Below are positions 27,501 to 39,500 of a stretch of 64,000 nucleotides of DNA, piece by piece. The translations under genes were made by a program, and so were the position numbers. This DNA is from Carettochelys insculpta (lineage: Eukaryota > Chordata > Testudines > Carettochelyidae): the NCBI RefSeq assembly GCF_033958435.1, contig NC_134152.1:22480001-22544000 (forward strand), in the 5' to 3' direction. The notes under the pieces are model-generated. The model saw only the letters and a list, made by a program, of their open reading frames with translations, had not been told where the DNA came from and did not search any database. Position 1 is the first letter of the stretch; every line of letters starts with the position of its first letter.

Positions 27501-30500
27501 ACAAACTCCACATAGATCAGTGAGCTTGGCATACTATAAACAGCAGTTCCAGCTTAGAAGCTACAGCGCCAGTTTGTAGATAGCAGCTGTAGAGTAACTG
27601 CCCTATGGCCCAGCTTAGGTGTGGGCAGGAGATTTCTCCCCGCATACCCTTTAAAGGGTCTCTATATAAAAACTGTTCAATAGGGTTTTATGCAGAGGAT
27701 GAGACTTATTCCAGATAAATAACAGTCCTGGAAAGATATTAAATTATATGTGCAAGATGGACATTGAAGTTGGAGCATATCTGTTGCACTGCAAAAAGAA
27801 ATACTGGGAGTATTGTAGAATTATCATCACACCATACAAATACAGCCAGAGTAATGTTTGTTAATGTTAGTAACATCACAATCATTGTATCTCACATTTT
27901 TTCTTCTCTAATTGCATTGTTAGGAACTTGGTCCTCACATGTAAAGTACTATGCATCTACCTCCTCAACCATCATTTGCTTTGACAGGAGGTGAGCCAGA
28001 TTCAGTACCTCCCAGGGATAGGCCCTTGAAAACTACCTTAATAGCTTTGGAAACAGCCGCAGCATCATTGGCCTCTTTTTCATCTGCAGATACTAGCTCC
28101 TTCTTTGCATCCACTTCAACTGTTTCTTCTTCTATCTTGATCATCATTTTCTCTGTTTCCGCAGAGGTCTGAATTAGTTCAGGCTGAAGGGCAGTCAGCT
28201 CCTTCTGCATCTCTGCCACCTAGTGAAGACATCCAGGATATGAGAGAAATCCTGGTAATCTGTGTGTGTATTTCCTGTCTCAGTGTGATAGGAAGAAAAC
28301 AGTAAAGATGCTATGACACAGTGCAATTTTAAAAAGGACACTCCACATGCAAAGCACATTTTAAAAAGTATCCTTCTTGCCTACTTTACTGAGATTGCAT
28401 GTTAAAACTGAAACAGATATTTACAATTTCATGTGTTTTTCATATTTGTAATGTCTTTACTTTTTGCAAAATGCTCCACTCTCATTTGTATGCATGGATG
28501 AGAATGAAACCCAGCATAAACCAAGCAAGAGACACAGAAGAGGGACTAACAGCAGATCCCTGTGATGCTCCCCTCCACCAAGGAAGTGCACAGAAGTAGG
28601 AAGCTCCTTTTGTTTTTCCAGGGTCTGTTCCAGGAACAAGGGGAAAGAGTTGGGAAGCAGTAGCATTGAGGACTTGGTGGATTTCCTAGCGCAAATCTCC
28701 TCAAAGATTATACTCATTCATGCAAAAGTAACTCCCTCTCTGCATTTTCTTCCAACAGTAAACTCTTCCTATCCAGCAGCCCTGGGACCAGGAGGTTGCC
28801 AGATATTCAAATATTCTGGAGAACAGAGAGGTATACCTAATGCTAAATAAAAACAAGAATAGATATTAAGAAACAAACAAAAATGTATGCAGAGTACTTG
28901 ACTTAACAACAGTAGTACTCTACACTGTATTTGCTGTATTAATCTGTATTTACTTTCACTGTACTGTACTTATGGAAAACAAAATGAAAATTTACTTATG
29001 GTTAAAATGCCGGTTATTTGAGAGGTCTGGATAAGAGAATGCCAGATATGAAAGAGTTTACTGTATTCTGAAATGTGTGCGTGGGAGGGAGGGGAATAGG
29101 CACACGCATCCACAGTTAATGTCATGAAAGCTGTTGAAGAAACTATGCTGTCAGAGATTCTTCCACTGGGGTTCTAAGAAAACAATAGTGATATTTAAAA
29201 TTAGCAAAGTTCAGTTTGGTTAAATAGCAAGGTCTCCATTCAGCCTTACATTGGGAGACGTACCCTGAAGTTATGTGCTACAGTTTCTCAAAATATCTCA
29301 GCAAGATCTCACATTTGTTGGTGGCTTTGAACAAAAAAATTATTAACACAACAGTGAGCAACAAATTAAGCTTGCAACTCTTATTAGCGTTAGCGGAAGC
29401 TGTGTCCTGAACTACCCATATGCTAGGTTAACAACATATTCTTCAAGTTTTCAGTCTAAGCTTACCTGAGAAGATGCAAATTCAAGTTTTTGAAGGCCCA
29501 CAAGATAACGATTTCTCATCATGTCAATTTCTTGCCTCTTGCTATTTAATAGTGTCTTAAATGTGAGAATCAGTTCCAGATAAGACGTTGGTGTTACATA
29601 GTTGTGTCTTCGCAGTGTGCTGTAATAGCTGACAGAGAGCTCTCTCACACTTTCTTGGAAATATTTGCACATTGACACAACCCTATGGAAAATCTTACGT
29701 TACCATGAATGAAAACGTCTCTCTATATTAATCTTAGCAATTTTGCATCCTACCAACTGTTTATTTCTATGAGAATCTAAAACAAAAGAGCCAAAATCTG
29801 CTCTTGGTTACACAAATGTAAGTCTAAAATAACTCCACAGAGGTCAAAGATATTATATTGGTGTTACTGAGAGTAGAATTTAGCCCATTATTTAAAAATA
29901 TACCAAGCTAAATTCTCTTCTCACAAGATTTTTGCATGTCCTGAATATGCATAAATCACACTAGAGTCAAAGGGAGCTTCAGGTACCGAGCACCAATGAA
30001 TACTGGGCCATAAACTCTCCCCAGCCCAAACTGACTATTGTCACAGGGTGTCTCCCAACTGTGGTGCCCATCATCATCAGGCAGTGATTTTCCCAGTGTG
30101 CCCACTTCAATTTTCTCTTCAGCATTGCCCAGGGGTAGTCCAAAACATGTGAATAAATTGTCCTTGGAGGGTTAATCTGTTACAAAATAAAGCCCTATGT
30201 ATATAAACCTTAAAAAACCAAGTCCCTAACAGTCTATCAATGTGCCCCTTCATTTCAGCATCTCTCATGATGCTAGCATGAGTGCAAGGCATTCTGGGAG
30301 ACCATTTTAGTTATACCACTTAGCATAAATGCAACGCAATCTGGGCTTGGCTATCAGAAAGAAAAGAGGTGAGGCAGAGTCTGCAGAATTTAGCAGATAT
30401 GGCTGGAGCAGAGGAATTACTGTTCATCCTGGGACGTTTCAGTGCTCATATGGACTCAGGCTAAGGAAGCCATGAGCACGTATGGTGACAGTATGCAGTG

Positions 30501-33500
30501 GAATTACAGATTGCAGTAGGTGCTGCACCACTTGACCCAAATGAACCAGAGAAACATAGTTAAGAACTGTAAGATTATCCAAAGTGAAATGTCCCAAATG
30601 CATGTCATTGGTGATGATGATTGCAGTTGGATCCGGCATAAGCTTTGTTCCAGTGAGACATGCACCAGGATATAGTGCCTGCTCAGTGTAACTGCAGACA
30701 AGTTTTGGGAGAAGTTTTGAGATTTGAGCCAAGTGCTGCACAAATTGAGCAGCAGAAAAGGAGTAATGTATTCTCATGAATGGACTGAGCAGCAAAGCTG
30801 AGATGTTCTGTTGACATGCTAAACTGTGTAGGCCACAATCTCAAGAAGAATGAGCTAGTGAAGCAAGCAGTAAGAAAGAAGGTAAAAAGTTGATTGAAAA
30901 TAACCCTTTGGCAAAAGCAGTTGCTGCCGATAAGCCTCCAAATGAGCAGCAAAGCAAGCAATCGGGAAAGTGAGAAAGTTAAACTGCCCTCAACTTTCCA
31001 AAAAGAAAATACATGCAAGCACACAGACAAGAAACAAAAGAAAGGAAGACAGACTGAACTTCCCATTCAAAAAGGATGCAGGGGGCAGTCTGCCTCTCTG
31101 TCTCTGACTCTTGAGCTCAGGAAGGTCCACAGCACCTCTTTCTGCTGGCTTCCAGCCAATTCCTCCCTCAGCAGATTTTCTCGAGGCAAATCTCTGGCAC
31201 AGACACCGACTTTCTAATTTTCCAAAGAGGCTCTTCACTCACTCTGTCCCAGGCTCCACTCCCATTCCATCCCTTTCCTTGAGGCTCTACCTTTGCCCCA
31301 TCCCATCTTCACCCTGACTCTTCCCATCCCACAACTTTCTGCCATGAGCTGTCCCTTCCTCAAGCATCCCCTGCATGGCACTGAACAGCTCTTCTGCAGT
31401 GGGCAGGAGGCATTGTGAGAAGCTGATTGGTGGGGCCTGCCAAAGGGCGAGAGGTGCTGGTGGGAGGAGGAGAAGCTGATTGGTGGGGCCACTGGTGCTT
31501 TTTCCCTGGGTGCTCCAGCCCTAAAGCACTCACCAAAGCTGGCACTTATGCTCTCTGATGCTCCTTCTGTCTCAGATCTGTTCCCAGGAAGCTGTCATCT
31601 GTGCCTTCCTGTCTTCCTCCAGACACCCCACAACCAGCTCTCAGCTGCCTTTTTCCTGGCTGACTCTATCTGGACTCTATGGCAGTTCAAACTCACCAGG
31701 TCTATCTCCCCTTGACTCTATAGCCCAGTTGTTTTAAGACCCATTTATGTGTGTACTGACAAGTCATAAATGGCCAGTATCACCCTGTGAAAGCATCAAT
31801 GGAGGTGCACTCTTGTAACCAAGACTATGTTGACTCTCTGAGCTGAAGCATCACACAGCTGTGATGTTGTCCTTATATGGGGCTTCAGCTGGAGATGAGG
31901 TTATCTGCTTCAGAGACCTCTTGACAAATAAACACGTACGCTTTTCGAATTTCATCTTCAAGTTCAACATCTTCCAAAAACTTGTTTGCCACCATTTCCA
32001 ATGCATCAGTGGGCCAGCTCTGGAACCAGTCAATGGTGCAACAGTTTATTAGTGAAGGGAACATTCGTAGTCGATTTCGGAATGCATCTCCAATTGGACT
32101 CATTGCTGGAAAAAATGTACATTGTTCATAAGTAAAACAACAGGAAAGAGCAGAAAGATTTAGAATAAGACTTTGTGTATTATATACAGACCTAAGACAA
32201 TGTGTAAATTTTTCTTCACTCTTTCAATAAAGAAGTTGTACATAGCAAGTGGAGTAGCCTCGATTTTCTTGCCTTCCGTCCTTGCCGCTGCCTGCATTTT
32301 CTCAACAATTTCAGCCTTCTCATCTGCTGCAAAGATATTAGGCACATCACCTGTATTTAAAAGCATGTTAACATCCTCCACAAATGCCTCGTCCTTTATT
32401 TGACTGTCACAGAACAAAAATGACACATTTTTGTTACCAACACCTGTCTGCAGCATGATTCGTTTCACATCCTCCTTCCATTCGTTGTTGCCATAGGACT
32501 TTGTGATTTCAATCTGAAAGAGCTCAAAGGCATTCATAAAGGTGGCCAGCTTGGTAGCACTTTGTCGCCCACTCCCACCAATTCCCACTAAAAGCAAATG
32601 ACCATTGTCCTGTTTCAGTACTCTGCATATCCTTGAGATATGCTCAATGGCAAACTTAAACATGACCAAGGGCATTGGTGCCTTGCTGATATTGTTGTAC
32701 TCATCAAGGTAATATTCCATCACGGTTGTCAATTGCTTTAAGTCTGTGATTTCATCATAGGCTTTTACATCACTGTCTGGTTTAAAGTAGTCTCCAAAGA
32801 AGAGGCTGCGGATATTATTATCAGTGATCTTGCCAGTAGGTGACAGGTGACTTAGGACCTATGGAGAAACAAGATTCAGATAGTAATTCAGATTCTATTT
32901 TTCTCTTTAAAGAAATACTCATCTATATCCATACAGTAGCAGGTCCTACTACTGTGGGTAATGCTACCTTCCAGCTGTTCCAATATATTATTTTAGACCC
33001 AAAAAACCCCCAAAATAATGTACATCGAAGTGTCATTTTTCAGATTTGCATATGTCAAAAAATATGGGTATTTTGACTTCCATATCCAGCATATGGCCAA
33101 ATTTAAGGCCTAATACACCCAGGCCATGTCTACACTACAAAAATAACTTTGAAGTTGCTTACTTCAAAGTACAACTTTGAAGTAACAGATTTCGAATTGA
33201 GCATCTACATACACCCTACTTTGAAGTTAAACTTTGAAGTAGGGCACTACTCCATTCCCGGGAATGGAGTAAGGACTTCGAACTTGGCCTCCCTAGTTAA
33301 CTTCAAAATAAGGGAAAACCTGTGTCAGCTTTCTGCTGGCTACTTTGAAGTAGCACCTAACTTCAAACATAATGTCTAAGTTAGCTCCTAGTGTAGAGGC
33401 ACCCCCACCGGGTGTATGGACTCTTCCACATATGCATAAATCAAATAATGGCATGGTTAACTACTTCAGCCCTAATCCTGCTAGTTACTCATTCCAGGCG

Positions 33501-36500
33501 ATGTGCTGCCCCACAGAGAGTCCCACGGAAGTCAGGAGTCCTCCTGCAAAGTATATTCTGCAGGATGACAGCCCTAACTTCAATGTGCAAATGCACAATA
33601 TATGAATAGATGCACCACCAAATACTGCAGGTGCATCAATGGAGATAATTTTTCTACTATTGCTACAGCATATCTGAAATGTGGAATTAGTTTTGTAAAT
33701 TTGTCAGTCCCATCTACGTGTCCAAACTGTTCCGAGTGTATAAGCCAGCACACCTTATCAACACTCTGCTTGAAGTTATTTGATGTTGTTTCTTTTACCA
33801 TCGTAAAGAACATCTCTCTGTCGTCATTGTCAATTAAGCGGTCATAGAAAACTCGATAAACTTCATGGATCCAAAGTCTGATCAGCTTATCCCCATCCTG
33901 TAAAAGTACCAGAGAGGTAGCCGTGTTAGTGAAAGAAAACCTAAATGAACAGATCAGTATTTGAAGGGAAGGACTTGTTTCATAACAAAGGAGTCGGATC
34001 ACCATCCGAGGCCCGATCCACTTCTCACTCAAGTTAGTGGGAGTCTGTCCTTTACGAGAATACAAGCAACTGGGGCAGGATTTCCTTTACCAGACTGCAT
34101 ACCTCACTACATCATAATTGTGGCATATCTTTCCAACCTATACATTCTTGGCTTCTGCTGACAAAACATTTAACTATTGCTCCACTGAGTGTGTTTATCT
34201 TTGGGGCATTTTATGATGACTTTTCATATTTTAGAATAATGTCAGTGGCAATGAAGAAATGCCACATGACTTGTGATATGGTTGCTTAAGAACAACACTT
34301 CCAGCGATGAACAAGGGGCATGACATCTAGGTCCCTCTGAAGGTAGTTTTGTCCTGCATATATTCTCATTTTAAGGAATAAGAATTAACATACATAACAA
34401 CCACCCCGTAGTAACATTAACAAATATCCCCACCATTGACACAACCCTCCTGCCCACAGAGCTTCTCAGAGGACAAACTGCAGCTGCCTTCCTCAGTTCT
34501 TGCACCAGAAAGAAAGGTTACTCACCGTAGTAACGGTGGTTCTTCGAGATGTGTCCCCGTGGGTGCTCCACATTAGGTGTTGGGCTCGCCCGGCGCTGCA
34601 GATTGGATCTTCCAAGCAGTTTCTGCCGGACCGCGCATGCGCCGGTGCGCACCGCTCCCTTGTGCGCTCCTGGCCACGTGCGCGATCCGGTCCCCGCCAG
34701 TTCCTTGACCAACCGCCTCAGATGCTCCTGCAAAACACTAACCAGAGATCCGAAGCGGGGAGGATGGGCGGGTAGTGGAGCACCCATGGGGACGCATCTC
34801 GAAGAACCACCGTTACTACGGTGAGTAACCTTTCTTTCTTCTTCAAGTGTCCCCGTGGGTGCTCCACATTAGGTGACTACCCAGCAGTAACCCAAGATAG
34901 GAGGTGGGTAATCGGATTATGTGCAGCTTGTCCCCAAGAGGACCGCTGTCGAGAGACGGGTATCCTCTTGGAATACCCTGTGAAGGGCGTAATGTTTGGC
35001 GAAGGTGTCATAGGATGACCAGGTCGCCGCCCTGCAAATGTCTTTTAGAGCAACGCCCTTGAAAAAGGCTGTTGATGCCGCCACCGCCCTAGTGGAGTGA
35101 GCCCTGGACATGGCCAGTAAAGGAGTCTTTTTGAGTTCGTAGCACATTTTTATGCAGGATACGATATGCTTCGAGATTCTCTGCGAAGAGAGACCTTCTC
35201 CTTTCGATTTGGGAGCGAGAGAGACTAGGATTCTATCCGTTTTCCGGAAGGACTTGGTCCTGTCTATATAGAAGGCTAGCGCCCTCCTCACGTCCAGGAG
35301 GTGTAGGCGCGCCTCTTTGTTAGAGTTATGAGGCTTTGGATAAAACGAGGGTAAAACAATAGGTTCATTAATATGAAACTCAGAAGAAACTTTAGGAACA
35401 AAGGCTGGATGCAGCCGTAAGGTTACCGCCTCCTTGGAAAATACTGTGCAGGGTGGCGTTGCCATAACTGCCGCAAGCTCGCTCACCCTGCGAGCTGACG
35501 TGATTGCGAGAAGAAAGGTCGTCTTTATCGTAAGGAGGCGGAGGGGAACCATGGCCAAAGGCTCGAACGGTGGTCCCATTAGCGCGTTAAGCACCAGGTC
35601 CAAGTTCCACGAAGGTGGAAGCAGTTTCCGAGGGGGGTATAGGTTTACCAACCCTTTGAGGAACCTGGTAACCATGGGATGGGCGAACACCGTGTGCCCT
35701 TCCTCTTCGTGTCTGAACGCCGAAATGGCGGCAAGGTGGACCTTTAACGAGGATAGTGAGAGTCCTCCTCTCTTGAGGTCCAGTAAATACTCTAATATTA
35801 CAGGTATAGGCACCGAAAGGGGGGCTAGCTGTTTGGTAGAACACCATGCCGTGAAGCGAGTCCATTTCTGCTTGTAGGTCTTCCTGGTGGAAGTCCTCCT
35901 GCTACTTTCTAGGACTTGTTGCACTTCCTCCGTACATGTGCTCTCTAGGGAGCTGAGCCATGGATTAACCACGCTTGTAGTCGCAGGCCTTGGGGGTGCG
36001 GATGCACTCTGGACCCCTGGGCTTGCGTGAGCAGATCCGGTGCCATCGGAAGGGGCATCGGTGGACGGTCCGACATGCGCAGGAGTAGGGGGAACCATTG
36101 CTGTCGATCCCACGTTGGGACTATCAGGATCATCTGGGCGCCTTCCCTCCTGGCTTTCTGCAAGACTTTGTGGATCAGCACTGTGGGAGGAAAAGCGTAA
36201 AGCAGGGGGCCCCTCCAGGAGATCGCAAATGCGTCCCCCAGGGACCCCTGTCCCAGTCCTGCCCTGGAGCAGAATCGTGGGCACTTCTTGTTGTGTTGAG
36301 TGGCAAACAGGTCTATCTGGGGAAAACCCCATGCGTGAAAAATCAGTCGTAGCAGATCGGGACGGATCTGCCACTCGTGCGTGAGTGCGAAACGCCTGCT
36401 CAGCTGGTCTGCCTTCACATTGTGAGCGCCTGGTAAGTACGAGGCTTTCAAGGTTATATTGTTGGCGATGCACCAGGTCCACAACCAGACTGCTTCCGCA

Positions 36501-39500
36501 CATAAGGCACGGGACTGAGCTCCTCCTTGCCGATTTATATAAAACATGGTGGAGGTATTGTCTGTACTGATCCCGACTACTTTGTCTTGTATATGGTCTC
36601 GAAAGTGTCTGCAGGCGTTGAACACTGCTCTGAGCTCCAGTATATTTATGTGCAGTGACTGCTCCGTGGAGGACCACAGCCCTTGCGTCACCTCTTCGCC
36701 CATGTGTGCTCCCCACCCTATGAGGGAGGCATCTGTAGTAAGAAAAACCGATATTTGTGGTTGGTGGAAGGGTACCCCTGTTAGCAAGTTCTTGGGGTTT
36801 ACCCACCATTGCAGGGATTTGCGCACCTCTGTTGTGGGCGACACCACCCCGTGAACAGTGTGTGCTAATGGTTTGTATACGCTCGCCAGCCAGTGCTACA
36901 TGCTGCGCATGTGTAACCTGGCATTCTGTACTACGAACGTCACTGCTGCCATGTGGCCCAGCAGCTGTAAGCACGTCAGAACTGGCACCGTAGGGCTGAA
37001 GGTGATGACTTGCACGAGGGAGCTGATGGCCCGAAAGCGTGTCTCTGGCAGATACACTCTCGCTGTAATAGAATTTATGCGTGCCCCTATGAACTCTATG
37101 TGGGGTCTATCTTTGATTTTGCCAGACTGATAACCAGGCCGAGCGAAGAGAACGTGCCTGCTGTGACGCGTATCATGCGTACTACCTCCTCCTTCGAGGC
37201 CCCTTTGAGTAGGCAGTCATCCAGATACGGGAATATAAATACCCCCTGTCTGTGCAGGTAGGCTGACACCACTGCCAAGGTCTTGGTGAAGACTCTGGGG
37301 GCCGAGGAGAGGCCAAATGGTAGGACCTTGTGTTGAAAATGTTCTTTGCCTACCATGAACCGGAGGAATCGTCGGTGAGCTGGATGGATAGTTATGTGAA
37401 AATACGCGTCTTGTAAGTCGAGGGCTGCGAACCAATCTCCATCGTCTAGTGCCGTAAGGATGGAGGCGATTGTGATCATCCGAAAGCGTTGCTTGCACAG
37501 GTACCGGTTGAGGCCTCGAAGATCTAAGATGGGCCTCCAGCCTCCCATCTTTTTCTCTGTGAGGAAGTACCTGGAGTAGAACCCTTTCCCTTGCAGTTGC
37601 TCCGGCACTCTTTCCACTGCCCCTATGAGCATGAGATGGTCTACCTCCTGCTTGAGCCTCGCTACGTGGGAGGCCTCCTGGAGGTGGGGCCTGGGTGGAG
37701 GTCGTGGCAGTGGGAGCCACTGGAAGGGGATGGCGTACCCCGTGGCTATGATCTCCAGCACCCATTTGTCTGTGGTGATCCTTTGCCACTGGTCGTACAA
37801 TGGTCGGAGGCGATGGTGGAATAACCGCTTCGGATGACCTTGTGCAATGGTAGTGATGGCGCAGCCCTGGATCTGTGTGTCAAACTTGTGGCCTTTGGCC
37901 CTGCTCCGAGGACGCACGGCTCTGTTGGGAACGTCGCCTGGGAGTTCTGTACTGCTGGTGCTGTTGATGTCGCCCTTGCTCGTAACCCCTGTGGTACTGG
38001 GGATGCTGTTGCTGGTACTGGTACCGTCTTTGTTGAGGGTAGTACTTTTTCTTTCTGTATGGAGGGGTGTAAATCCCCAGGGTCCTAAGTGTGGCTCTTG
38101 AATCTTTACTGGAATGAAGGACCGAGTCAGTTGATTCGGCAAACAGCTTCTGCAAGTCGAAGGGAAGATCGACGATCTTTGCCTGCAGATCCCTTGGTAT
38201 ACACGAAGTCTGGAGCCAGGACTCCCTTCGCATCACCACTGCCGTAGCTGTGGAGCGTGCTGCTGTGTCCGCAACATCCAGGGCGATCTGAACTCCCGTC
38301 CTCAAGGCCGCGTAGCCTTCTTGCACGATGGCCTTGAGCACCGGTTTCTTGTCCTCTGGAAGTGAGTCCATGAGGGAAGTTAACCTAGTGTAGTTGTCGA
38401 AATTATGGTTCGCTAGATGCGCTGCGTAATTTGCCATTCGCAACAGTAGTGTGGAGGAGGAGTAGACCTTTCTGCCAAACAGCTCTAGCTTCTTGGCATC
38501 TTTGTCTGTTCCCCCTGTCTTGAATTGAGATGTCTTTGATCTTTGTTGCGACGACTCTACCACCAAGGAATTTGGTTGTGGGTGGCTAAACAGGAACTCC
38601 ATGCCCTTCGCCGGCACGAAGTATTTCTTGTCCGCTCTCTTGTGGACAGGCGGAATAGTCGCAGGGGTCTGCCATATCATAATGGCGGACTCCAAGATTG
38701 CTTCGTCAAGCGGTATTGCTACTTTGGAGGAGGCCGGAGGTCTCAGATTTTTGAGGAGCTTATGGTGTTTCTCTTGCACCTCTGCTGTCTGGATGCCTTG
38801 CGTGAAGGCCACCCTTTTAAACAGCTCTTGAAACTGTTTGAGATCATCCGGAGGATGGACGTCCCCTGGGGCCGTAGCCTCGTCTGGGGAGGAGAGCGAG
38901 GAACCACTAGGATACGCCTCTCTGGACCCTTCTGGTTCCTGTTGGTGATGGTACATCCGCTCGCTAGAAGCTTGCAAGGGAAAATCTCGGGGTTCCATAA
39001 CCAGTTCCCCCTGAGATACTTGAGTCTCTGTCCCCGTTCGCGATTGCCCTCGGGGATACGGGACCATCTGTGGGGATCTTTCCCTGGTAGACTGCCGGTG
39101 GTGTCTATGCCCCGCGTGATAGGGACGACCATGGCAGCATGGGCACTGTTCTTGGGAAGGTGACCTGGACCACTCCCTTGGTGCATACCCCCTGCGTCTG
39201 GGGGAGCGAGATTGTCGAGAGACCTGGGACACTGGAGAGAGCGATTTGTGATAGTACTCCAGCGGCTCAAACCCCAGGAAGGGTGAAGGTGGTCCCAGCC
39301 AGGGTGAGGCTGGTTGTAAAAATGGAGACGGGGGCTCCGGATAGGCTAGGGGGGACCCCTGCCTTCTAATTGGAGTCTGCAGCATGAGCGGAGGGCTGAG
39401 AGAAAGCAACTCTGCAGCCCTGTCTGGAGAGAGGCTGTGGTGCCTTGTTTTCTGTGCAGCCTTCCCCATCCCTTGAGGGGGTGGCTCCGCCCCCTGACGT

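Noticed and set aside
30439..31238. Cluster of overlapping frames on both strands in the intron before the exon at 29466-29682
   Set aside because: No similarity to any family I recognise, no consistent coding strand, likely repeat-derived.
38543..39163. 206-codon plus-strand open frame within the DIRS element
   Set aside because: It is antisense to the gag-like ORF and reflects that frame's composition; no family resemblance.
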